From positions 1,860,001 to 1,924,000 of the forward strand of contig OZ017759.1 of the NCBI GenBank assembly GCA_963969365.1: a stretch of 64,000 nt of DNA, in the 5' to 3' direction. A program made the translations under genes and the position numbers. This DNA is from Asterochloris sp. CNOR1 (Eukaryota; Chlorophyta; Trebouxiophyceae; Trebouxiales; Trebouxiaceae). Of this stretch, positions 1 through 10,374 are shown piece by piece (the first letter of the stretch is position 1; each line of letters starts with the position of its first letter). The notes beneath the pieces were generated by a model. It made no database searches. It saw only the letters and a program-made list of their open reading frames with translations, and was not told where the DNA came from.

Positions 1-2869
1 GGGCATGCCCTCAGCAGGTGCGGGAGGAGCTGGCTTGCTGAGCCAGCGCAGATTGAAAGGCAGCTGAGCGGGTTTCTGGGTTGGTTCCTGGGGGTCTGAG
101 AGCGGGGCCTGGAGGAGGCTGGGCTGGGGCTGGCTGTCGTTCTGACTTTGTGTGCTGGAGTCATGCAGCTGCAGTGCAGGCTCATCAAGCTGATTGCTGA
201 TGTCCTGCTGCTGCCTCACATCCTCATGGTGGCTGAGCTGGTGGCTCAAGGTGGCTGCTAGGGCATCTGCCACAGCATGAGACTGCTGGTGTTCAGGCAC
301 CTGAGCCTCTGCAGATGGAAAGCAGCCCTGGGACCTTTGTAGCTGGTCACGCATATCCAGCAGGCTGCAGCAACACTTGAGATCCCAGGTGGGGCACACA
401 CTCAAACCCGGCCCGTGCATGTCAGGCTCACCCTGCAGCTGCTGCTGCTGGCTGGCCTGCAAGGGCTCCACCTGCGCCCGCCCAGGCCTGAGGCAGCTGC
501 GCTCTGCCCGCAGGGTTGGCAGGCGCTCCCTGCCCCCCCAGCGGGAGTACCCGCCAGCCTCCTGGCTGTGGTGGGCTGGCCGGAGTCTGCCATCTGGCTG
601 CTGAGCGCTGGGCACTTGTGCAGATGTGGAGGCCTCCCCTGCCTGCCTGGCAGCGGCATCCCATCTGGGGTCCACCCCGCTGCCGGCCTTGGCAGTGGCG
701 GCCAGCACAGGGGCTGTGTCCTCCTGAAGCTGGAAGGCCACCCGCTCCATGCCTGCCCCAGCAGCAGCATCATGGCCCTCCTTGTGTTGCTGCTGCTGCT
801 CAGGCTGAGGGTGGGCAGCGTCACTTGTTGGCCCACTGCCGGCAGACCCCTCTGCCAGCACCCAGACCTCGGGTGGGGCCCAGGTAGCTGAGCGCTTGAC
901 TGTCAACCTCTGTGACGGCCTGACGGTCTGGGGCCCATGATGGAACCCCAGCCAAGCAGCTCTGTCTGCAGCCTGGCGGCCGTTGGTCTGGTCCTGCTGC
1001 CAGCCCTGGTGCACATCAGCGGAGATGCCTGCTGGCCTGCTGCCGCCAGAAAGGTGTCCTGCCCTGCTGGCCTGCTCCTGAGCGCCCCGCTGCTGCTGCT
1101 GCCCTGTGCCTCGCCGCCTGCCCCGCTGGCTGCCACTGATCCAGGCAAACCTGCCACCGCTGCTGGCAGGGCCAGCCCGATGACTGCCGTTCTGTCCATT
1201 GCCTGGCTGTCGCTGCCGGTCAGCAGCAGACTGCGAGCCTGGCTCATGCTCCTCTGATGCCCCTGGGTGCTGGCCTGCCTGCGACCAGCTAGGCACTACA
1301 GCGGGTTGCTGGCGGGCGCTGGCAAAGTGGGGAAGGTGGAACTGCCTGGCAGCGTCAGCAGTCCGCTTCTGGGACCCATCCTGCAGCAGCTCCTGCCCCA
1401 CCACAGGCACAAAGTTGGCAGATGCATCTGGGGGCCCCAGCAGCATGCGGCGGCGGGCCTCTTTCTGGGCCTGCTTGACAGCTGCTGCCTCTGCGCGCCT
1501 GGCCTTTACGTCACCCTGTTGCTTGGTCCGGGCTGGGCTGCCCCCCTACATGCAGCAGAGGCCAGCTGCTCAGCTAGGAACACAGTGGCACCATACACAA
1601 GCACAAGCATACAGTGCGGCAGATTGCCACCTCACCTTCATTTTGCCGGGCAGTACATCCCTCGCAGATGGTATGGTGTCATCTGGATACCCAAACCAGG
1701 CAAAGTTATCCAGCTGCACAAGATCCACCTGCAGCACAGGGCAAATCTCAGCCCCTGCCCGCCTGCTGAGGGGCAGGCCCTGGCTATCAGCGCAGCGGCA
1801 GCTGTCATCCTCACCCCCACGTGAACGGCTGCTTGAGTCTGACAAGCCAGCTGTGCAGACTGTGTCCCACCTGAGCAGCTGGAATGTGGATCTTGAGCAC
1901 CACCTGGCGCTGCACCAGGGACTGCACAGGGTCCATGCTGATCTGCACATTCGGCAGCAGGGCAGAGGAATGCTCGATGGGACCTGGGCCGACCCTGACT
2001 GGCCCTATGGCTGCCAGCGGGTGCAGGCCCAGCACCCCTGAGGGCGCCACCCACTTAACCCGTCCCACATCCACCTGCAGGCAGATGGCATGCGCTGATG
2101 GCAGGCAGCAGCATGCAAGACTGCAGGACAGCTACTGTGTCTGCTGATGCTCCGCACCACTAGCAGCAGCCAAATGGATCATGCTCACCTCTCGTGCCAT
2201 CATGGCAGCCATCTGCGGCTGAGCAGAGGGCAGCACATTGGAATTGAGATGCCGCACCCCCCAGATGTTGGCCGCAGCTGTCGTGATGCCCAGCACCAGG
2301 GCCAGTCCCAGCAACAGCTTGACGTACCTGCAAGGCATCGCAGGTGACAAAGGCATGCGCGACATGCCTGCTGTGGTGCGCGCTGAGATCTAGGCAAGTG
2401 ATCTGGGCTGGTCATGTGCGCTGAAACTGGCCTGATGCTGCGCACCATCTCTTGAGCCACTTGCGCTGGCTGGCCCAGAACAGCATCATGGCATCTGCAG
2501 CCCTCCTGAGGACGGCCAGAGCACGAGTCATGCTGGGCATCTGGGCGCCATGCCAGCCCTCCACACACTGCACTGGCAGCAACCTGCGCCTTGCAGCCCT
2601 GATGGCATGCTGCCCGCTGTGGGAGAGCCTCCTCAGCGCTCGTGCTCCTTCATGAAGAGGGGCAATGATCAGCAGGCAATGAGATGGCAATGAGTAGGCC
2701 AGCTTATCTGGTGCTGATGCACACCTGACAGTAAAGGAACAGCATCACGACCAATTGCCGAGCAAAGTCTGCCATAACAAGCAATCTGATTTGCTTGGAC
2801 TAGGGTCCTGAGGGGTCCAGCGTTGCATGCCCGCAATAGTCTGGTGTCAAGCCCGGCCCCATGCTGCAT
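1..2869 (-). CDS. TIC236: TIC236/TamB-like chloroplast envelope protein, N-terminal part (runs off left edge)
   Basis: Plant TIC236 is an inner-envelope protein with a long TamB-like domain that links the TOC and TIC import complexes. Only the N-terminal part is here. Exons I could follow on the minus strand: 2189-2327 (membrane segment KLLLGLALVLGITTAAANIW, then VRHLNSNVLPS), 1871-2074 (VDVGRVKWVAPSGVLGLHPL through DPVQSLVQRQVVLKIHIPAAQ-type sequence), 1636-1728 (VDLVQLDNFAWFGYPDD) and 1545 to the window edge. The last is an open, Gln/Ala-rich exon beginning with a basic KARRAEAAAVKQAQKEARRR stretch. The order membrane helix, V-D-x-G-x-V-x-W, P-x-x-S-L-x-R-x-x-V-V-L, then D-N-F-x-W-x-G matches the TIC236 N-terminus as I know it. 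All four exons stay in phase. An ATG at 2869 opens a basic, transit-peptide-like segment (MQHGAGLDTRLLRACNAG) ending in a GT donor near 2724, so I chose that start; exon edges between 2724 and 2450 are uncertain. The large beta-helical domain lies outside the window. Confidence 0.75.
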
Positions 2870-3104
2870 CTGATTGTTGTGGTGTTTACATTAGTTCAAA
2901 CATCAGCATGCGTTTGTACCTGAGATGCTGCTTCAGAGGTCAATCCTTGCCTACAGAGGCGACATCGAAAAGTCAACACTGCGGACCATGAGGAGCACCA
3001 GAAGTCAACACAATTCCCTGTTCTTTATATCTCCAGCCACAGGCTTGTGGCGTGTGGCAGGCAGGCGATCCCATAGCACCACAACTACTTGGTGCACAGC
3101 AATA
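2870..3104. promoter_or_regulatory. Divergent intergenic region (TIC236 / pseudokinase)
   Basis: This is a short gap between two genes read away from each other, both for plastid-targeted proteins. It should hold both promoters and 5' UTRs. I saw no convincing TATA box or other motif. Confidence 0.35.
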
Positions 3105-5551
3105 ATGGGACTGCAAATGCAAGGCTTTTGCCACGCAGTTCCCGAATTGCAGATTGGGCTGCATACTGGGCAGCAGTCCTGCGGCCAGCACGGCCTGAAA
3201 GGCCGGCAGCGCTCATGCAGGGCCCTAGTGACCCAAAGGCGTGACAGGCATGCAAAGCGCAAGTTTGCATGTAACAGCTCCTCCAGTGAGGGCCCTAATG
3301 ATGTGGACATGGACCAGCTCAGCGCCCAGCTTGCCCAGGAGGCAGCACGGCGCCAGCAAGAGCTGCAGGACCGCAGGGGTGATACCCCTGCTCTCAGCTC
3401 TTTTGACAGAGCCTTTCAGGATGAGTTGGCCACTCGCAGCAGCACAACCTCAGAGTCAGATGATGACGAGGAGAGACCAGCGCCAGCTGTGATCAGTCCC
3501 TTTGGACCAGAGGTGAGCGCGTGTGGGGCGCACCTGCCTGCGGGAACCTTTGGATGGGCAGTTGCCTGAGTTTGTCACTGCTTGCAGAGCAACTCTCGAG
3601 AGGATGAGATTTTTGCAGAAGTTGGCGATGGCGGCTTCAGCACAAACGAGTTCGAGCTTGTTCAGCAGCTTGGCCAACTTTCATGGGTGAGCTGCTCATG
3701 CCTGCATCCTTTGCTGCTCCTTTTGAAGCCCCCAGGAGTGCTTGCACTGCTCCCGAGGCAGCAGGACAGCATGGCAAGTCCAGCTTGAAGACTCTGCATG
3801 CCTGGCGTGCAGGTTACTGAGACGCAGTCAGCCGACCCCCTCGCGCTTGGGCAACAGAAGAGCGCCCAGCAGGCAGCTGTGGTGGCCTTTGCTGCACGCT
3901 ACCACAGCCGCATGGCCTTTCAGGATGCGCAGGTGGTGCTGCTCAAGGAGTACCTGCCAGGCGCCCGCTCACTGGGCTGCAACGAGCTGCAGCTGCTGAA
4001 TCACCTGTACAGCATTCCAGAGCGCAAGTGGCAGGCAGCCAGCGCACCCTTGTCAGCAGACCCTCCTGTGGTGCCCCTCCTGGGTGAGCTGCCCTGGCGG
4101 CGTGGAGACAGAGCTGCTGCACACCCATGTGCAGTGAGAGACTGTACCTTTCCTGTCAAGACAAGTGGCTCTCGGCCAGGGCGCGGCGCAGTCAGGGCGC
4201 CCGGCAGCTCCAGATGGCAGCAACCATCAGGCTTTTGTCTGCAGGTTACTTTCTGGCAGGCCAAAGTGAGACAAGTGCCCGCATCAGCAACTCCAAGAGC
4301 CCAAATGAGGGCACGCTGTGGCTGGTGCTCAAGTGGGAGGCCCTGCAGCCCCTCAGCCAGTACCCCTTTGCGCAACAGTCCGGCGGCGGCTTGTTTGGCA
4401 ACAATAATGGGGCAGCCCTCAGGTCGCGCTGCACCATGGTCAGGTAAGGGTTCGTTTGTCTCAAGCAGACTGGCCAGCACTGCTTGACCCTCAGCTCTTT
4501 CAGCTTCTTGTTTGCGTTTGCAAAACACCTTCAAAGCCAAAATGTGCAGCAGGCAGGCCAACCGACAGCCTGCTCCCCCTGCAGGTCGATAATGCGCGGC
4601 GCCCTGCAGGCGCTGGCCTACTGCCATGAGCGCGGCGTGGCCCACGGGTCCCTGGGCAGCGGGTCCATCCTGCTCAGCGCCTTCGATGATCGCCGCGCAG
4701 GCGACCTCATTGTCAAGCTGGACAACTTTGGCTTTGCCCGCGCCAGCTTTGCATGCAGCTTGACGCAGCATAGCGGTGAGCAATGCATGGCCTGCTCAGC
4801 GCATTCCTCCTTATCAGCCTGCTCTTGAGCCATGCAGACCGCCTAGCTAAGCTGCTTGATGTGGCGCTGCATTCCAGGCAGCGCCTTCGAGCTGGTCCTC
4901 ACAGGCCCAGTGAATTGTCAACTTTATTATGCCAACACGCTGCTGGCTGCTACAGGTGGAAGCCTCCCATGTGGTGGGCCCCTGTACCCTGGACCCCGCC
5001 CGCTGGATGAGGATCACCCCCTCATGCTGTCCCAGCAGGAGGATCTGCAGGTGAGGCCTGGTGCTTGGTGGTCTTGCATGGCAGCTGCCTGCAGCTGTGT
5101 CTTTGGCATGCATCAATTTCAAGCATTCATGGCTCTGCAGTGGATGGTGCGCAGACCATTTGTCTGCAAACAAACACATCTTCTGGTATTGCTGCAGGCG
5201 CTTGGCAGCGTCTTCCAGGAGCTCATCTTCAGCGCTCTCAGCACGGCAGGCCCCTCTGAGATCACCAGCGGTGCTGCCCTTCAGCGACTGCTGACAGACG
5301 TGTTTCAAGGCCGCATAAATGAATTCAAGTGAGCATCCCTCATGCCTGTGTGTTTGCCATTCATGAACAAACGCACCCTGCTCAATTTTGATGCCTGCTG
5401 CAGGCGGTATTGCAGCCAGGAGCCAGACTGGCAGGATGCGATCCTGCTCCTAGATGAGTTTGGCAGCTCGGGATGGGATCTCATTGCCAGCCTTGCTGCT
5501 GGCGAAAAATCTGCAGGAGATCTGCTGTTCAACCCCTTTATCTGCAATTGA
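3105..5551 (+). CDS. Chloroplast-targeted protein kinase-like protein, probable pseudokinase
   Basis: Start: ATG at 3105 gives a Ser/Arg-rich presequence and a plausible transit-peptide end at RKFACNSSSS, then an acidic stretch (ESDDDEERPAP). Later exons include FSTNEFELVQQLGQLSW, a kinase N-lobe-like block at about 3810-4085 (VVLLKEYLPGARSLGCNELQ, with a candidate beta-3 Lys and helix-C Glu), YFLAGQSETSARISNSKSPN through WLVLKWEALQPLS at about 4245-4445, and the catalytic-loop exon at 4585-4775. There the HRD motif reads HGS (CHERGVAHGSLGSGSILL) and DFG reads NFG (VKLDNFGFAR), so both catalytic aspartates are replaced. The final exons give VFQELIFSALSTAGPSEI and EPDWQDAILLLDEFGSSGWD, ending LLFNPFICN and a stop at 5549-5551. 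The fold assignment is fairly secure; loss of phosphotransfer is inferred from the missing Asp residues. Its role is unknown, and a scaffold or regulator in the plastid is only a guess. Confidence 0.7.
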
Positions 5552-5689
5552 GAAGATCAACTTGCTCTCTCTGTCTGGTGTCAATGTGCTCACAATAATA
5601 CCAAACATTGTTGTGAAAGTTTGTTGCTAGGTCAGATCTCTTATCGTCTGCGTGGCCCCCCTTGCAGTGTTTGCCCCTTACATGATTTC

Positions 5690-8600
5690 ATGCGCTTCAC
5701 CGCCTCTGGGGCCCCACCAGTAGCACTCCTAGGAACGTCAGCACCTCAGCAAGTTCCTCGCCAGCGATCTCAGGATAGCTCTATTCCCTCAGGGAGCAGA
5801 GGCCCTGTGTACCCCCAAGAGGCTGCCAACAGCATTCTACAGAGGCAGGCCAAGTCAGCGCAGGCACCTTCCCAGAAGCGCCACATTGACAGGGATCCCC
5901 TTCTTGAAAATTACTATGGGCAGCTGCTGGAGGGGCCCGAGCCTAGCAGCCTGCATGCCTTAGTGCAAGCAGCACAGGCAGAGACAGCGGCAGACCCTCC
6001 CACAGAGCTCATCTTCCAGCTTGACAGGCGGGGTGAGGGATGGGGGGAGGAGATCTTCCCCACCCTGACTGTCATCAGGCGCCCCGTGGTGGCTCCCCCC
6101 AAGAGAGATCGCAATCGTAGCAAACGGCCACCACCCTGGACGGTGAGCTCCTCCTGCTGCAGCCGGGCCTCAGCCTGCCAGTATTGGCTGCTGGCTCCAG
6201 TCAGGCAGCATGCTGCTGTGAGCCTCTCTGTACTCCAGGGCCTGCATGTCAACCATGCTGCCTGCCCTGCCCTGGCCAGGGGTGCGCCGCCACCTGCACG
6301 CGTCGCAGTGCGCTGCCAACTGGCGCTACCCTGTGCTGCTACACAGGGCCTGGGTAAGACCCTTGGAGCGGACACACGCAGGTGGTGGTGCGCACCTCGC
6401 CCAGGCACCGCTCCCAGCCTGACAGCCTGCCAGGCCTTGCCCGCAGGGCTGCCCAGCCCACAGCTGCGTCTGCAGCAGGCTCGTGGGCGGTGCCTGGCAT
6501 ACTCCATGCTCCACTTGGACCTCTCCCTGCTGCCAGACCCCCCACAGGACACAGCAGCCACGCAGGAGCCGGAGACAGACCCGTTCAGCACAGCGGCTGA
6601 CGCTGCAGCACCTCGCAGGGGCCGGGGGCGCCCCCGCACTGCCCACCTCAAGCCTGCTCCTGAGAAGCCTGCTCCTGAGCTGCCTCCTGCTTCGTGCTGG
6701 CAGGAGGGCAGCGCTGAGCTGTTCCTGCGTGACGTCTGCGGCGTCCCAGAGGAGCGGGTGGACGCAGTGCTGACTGCGGCTGTGGCCTGGCGCTACACCG
6801 CTGCTGGCCGGCCGCTCATTGACCGCCGCCGCCGCAGTCGAGTGGAGCGTAATGCCGTCATCTGCGCAGAGTACTTGGTGGGCGAGTGTGGCATCGCACC
6901 TGGTGGGGCTGACCTGCAGCAGGCTTGCTGTCACCTTGTTCGAGGGTGATTGAGGACCTCTTTGGCTTGGGCTAGACTGCAGCAGCTCCTGTGTCTTCTG
7001 ATTGGGCAGATGTCTCAGAGCCTGGCAAAGCCTGCCCAGTGCAAGTTGTCTTGGACCAGCTGCAAGACCACAGCCGGGAAGCCACATCTGGTTGAGCTAT
7101 CTGAAGCAATGCAGTACAGCATTGCACCTCTGGCCTGTGCAGGAAAGGATGGCGTGGGCGCCATGTTTGCTCACATGCCTGAGATCATGCTGTGCAAGCC
7201 CAGCAACCACGACAGATGGGATCGGCGCCTCCTCCAGCTGGCGGTCTTCCTGTATCGACATGGGCACTGCAATGTGCCAGAGGCAAGTCTTCACGCCTGT
7301 GCACTGCCCCGGCATGACTGCATGGGGACTTCTGCCACCTGGCATGGCGCAGCAGGCCTGGCAGAGATCAGGGCCTGCAGACCACTGCACTGTGCACACT
7401 GCATGATGAGCCAGTGCTCCTGCAAGCTCCGCAGCAGCTCAGCAGAGCATCAGCTTCAGACGCTGCGTGAAGCCTCATGCCCTGGTGTGCCTTCAGGAGT
7501 GGCCGGACAACCCTGAGCTGGCCACCTGGGTGCGCCGACAGCGCGCTCTGCATTCCCAGGGGCAGCTGATCCCCGAGCGCCACCAGATCCTGAGCGCGTT
7601 GGGCTTTGAGTTTGGGGAGGGCGCCCATATCACGCAGGAGTGGGAGTCCAACTTTGACCAGCTGGTGGACTGGCTCCTCTGGCAGGTCAGGGCCCATGCG
7701 TTTACTCTGCTTCTACTGCCAAGCACTTGCTGCAGACAGGCTGGTGGCATGCACAGTATCAGTGTGCGTAGCATGGCTTTGCCTGTGAGACAGGCACTGG
7801 GCGGTTGATGCCAGCATCTATAATGCTACCCATCACAGTGTGGCCACCTTGCTGCAGGAGGAGCGCCCGCGACACCTGCGGGGCTTCAGCTGGGTGGGCA
7901 CCGACTGGGGCGCCCAGGGCGGGGTGCGGGCGCGGCAGCTGGCCCTGTGGCTGCAGCTGCAGCGTGAGTTTCATCGCCGAGGGCTGCTGGGCAGCGAGGC
8001 AGTGCGCCGTCTGGAGGCTGTGGGCATGCCCTGGGAGCCACAGGTGGGCCGCCTGGTGGTCCTGTAAACAGCAGGCGCTGCATCAGCCAGAAAGGCCAGC
8101 AGCAGCATGGCCACCGGAGTCATGCACAGTTCAGACAGATTTGAGGACTTCACAAGCCCTGTCCGAATTTCCTGAGTCTTAAGCTGACAGCCTGTCAGAC
8201 AGCCGCATGTCCGATGCTTTCCGCACCCCAAGCCTGGGTGCACCAGCTTCTCATATTGAGTTCCTCCACTTTGCTACAGGATGGCAGCCCTCATGACCAG
8301 CGCTGGATGCACCAGTTGGGAAAGCTTCTGTACATGAGTGATCGCCAGAGGCGGCTCACCAAAGCGCTCGAGGGCAACGTTAGGGCCAAGCTGGCTGGGC
8401 AGGCCACAGTGGCGCCCGCCCAGCAGCCCCGCCCTGTCTCTGCAGCAGACGTGCACGCACAGGGCTCTTGCAGCAGCTCAACTTCTCGTGGGCACAGTGG
8501 CTTTGATGACTGGGAGGTGCTGAAGGGGCAGCGCCAGTACCCTGCGGCAGGCAGCACCCTGGCTGAGCCGGCAACAGCTGCCCTCAAGGGGCAACCGGCG

Positions 8601-10180
8601 GAGGGCTTCACCCACCTGCAGGAGGTGAGCTGCCAGCAGCCCAGCTTCCTCGCAGAGAAACCCACATGCCGAGATTTAGCAGTCGCATTTAGTAGCAAAC
8701 CTGCGCACTCCAGGGCACAGGCTGCCTCACTGTGGTAGCTGCTGCGCCTCAGCTGCCCCTGAGTGCTCTGCATCCGACAGGGCTTCCCTCTGCCCTGCAG
8801 GACATGTCGTGGAGCAGGTCCAGCCTCCATGCAGCCCGCCTGATGGAGGGCGTGGCCTTCTGGCTGGCTCGTCAGCGCTGGCTGTGGTGCCAGGGCAGGC
8901 TCCCCCTGGAGCAGGAGCTCATGCTGCAGCTGGCAGGCGTGGAGCTGGACAGCCAGACCCCCGCGCAGTGGCGAGCCAGCGCCCACGAGGCTGCAGAGTA
9001 CCTGCAGGGCACCAGCGTCCCCACGCAGTCCACGCTGCCTGCACGGTCGGCAGCTGCCAGCAGCACGGGCAACTCTTCTGCCAGGCCCCCTCCAGCACCC
9101 TCTGCTGATGGTACTGCAGCGTCGGGGCCCGCCAGGCAGCTCTCCCCATCGAAACGGACGGTGGCTGCTCAGCTTGGCGGAGCTGGCCCCTCAGCAGCAG
9201 CGCTGGTGGCTGCTGCGTTGGGTCGCCCAGCAGAGCCCCAGGCAGCCGCCCGGCCAGCAGCTCGCGCACTTCTGTACCTGGGCCCACCCCCTGGCCGACC
9301 TGCAGGGCGGCGCTGTGCAGTCAGGCGCTGGGTGCTGGTGCAGCGCGCCATGTGGCATGCAGGGCGCTTCACCGCTGCCCAGCTTCGCTACATGACGGTG
9401 CTGGGTGAGCTTGCGTTGCTGTGCCCGGGCACTGCCTCTTGGATGTCCCACAGTCCAGTCCCAATCTGGTAACCTGCTAGAACGTCATCCACTGAACGCT
9501 TTGCTGCCCCCGGCCCTGAACGAAGACCTTGCGCTGCAGGCCTGACATGGGTGCTTAGCGATGCAGCCTTCTGCATGCCATCCTTCGAGTGGCAGTGCAA
9601 GTTCCAACTCTATATTGATCATGTCTCCAGCCAGCAGGATGCGGAATGTTTGCTGCCAGGCTGCGAGGTCTTGCGCGATTGGCTGCAGCATCAGAAAGCC
9701 CTGTACGCCCTAGGTGAGCTGTGGACAGAGAGGTCCATCTGTGCGGCTGCTGACCCAATGCCTGGGTGCTCAGCCTCACTGAGGCTCTCAACAACTGAGT
9801 CTTGGCTGCTTGTGCAGGCATGCTATCCCCAGAAAGATTTTGTCTGCTGGAGGAGGCTGGCATAAACTGGGCGCCCGTGACGACAGCATCAGAGCGCAAA
9901 TGGCAGCTCTGTCTGAGCCAGCTTCTGGCTCATAGGCGCGTACATGGCGCCATGCAGGTGGGTGACATGGCCTGTGACTATGCTGAGCAGCCCCTCTCTG
10001 GTCTACAATGCCTTACTGGACTGCACAATGCAGGATGGGCTCACAGAAGAGAGTGACCGGCCTCTCAAGGCCTGGCTGGATCAGCAACTGCTCCTTTGGC
10101 GCCAGAACCAGCTTCATCCTGGCCGCATGTCTCAGCTCAAAGCTGTGGGCATTACACTGGATGTCATGTCAGCAAATTGA
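5690..10180 (+). CDS. mTERF-like plus helicase-associated (HA) repeat protein
   Basis: This is a multi-exon gene. A Pro/Gln-rich N-terminus (QKRHIDRDPLLENYYGQLLE) is followed by a basic AT-hook-like PRRGRGRPRT near 6620. Next comes a segment resembling mTERF repeats: ELFLRDVCGVPEERVDAVLT, ICAEYLVGECGI, and MPEIMLCKP near 7170. From 7200 there are degenerate HA domains with the signature W-x-L-hG-x-VP then W-V-x-x-Q-R-x-G-x-L-x-x-R-x-x-L-x-x-L-G-F. The clearest is RWDRRLLQLAVFLYRHGHCN, continued after an intron by ATWVRRQRALHSQGQLIPER and ILSALGFEFGE. Others are LALWLQLQREFHRRGLLGSE, FWLARQRWLWCQGRLPLEQE, WLQHQKALYALG and AWLDQQLLLWRQNQLHPGRM. HA domains are known as small helical modules often found in multiples in algal proteins and beside helicases; no helicase motifs are seen. 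An organelle nucleic-acid role is inferred. The start is uncertain: 5690 is the best in-frame ATG. The stop at 10178-10180 lies inside a tandem repeat. Confidence 0.65.
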
Positions 10181-10299
10181 CAATTGTACTGAAAGCTGTG
10201 GGCATTACACTGGATGTCATGTCAGCAAATTGACAATTGTACTGAAAGCTGTGGGCATCACACTGGATGTCATGTCAGCAAAGCGACAGTTGTACTGCA
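10141..10299. repeat. 53-bp tandem repeat, three copies, spanning the HA-protein stop codon
   Basis: Copies lie at 10141-10193, 10194-10246 and 10247-10299. The first two are identical. The third differs at several positions, including AGCAAAGCGACAG in place of AGCAAATTGACAA. The first copy holds the last codons (KAVGITLDVMSAN) and stop of the HA protein. The remaining bases to the SelD stop at 10375 are the convergent 3' region. Confidence 0.95.
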
Positions 10300-10374
10300 A
10301 TTATTTGATGCATTCCTTTGATATCGTGCCCCCTTTTGAATGCATGCTGGAGCAGCTTTTTAGGCCTGAGGTGC

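Noticed and set aside
1199-2041. Plus-strand open frame of 280 codons
   Set aside because: It is antisense to the TIC236 exons, which stay in phase and carry family motifs.
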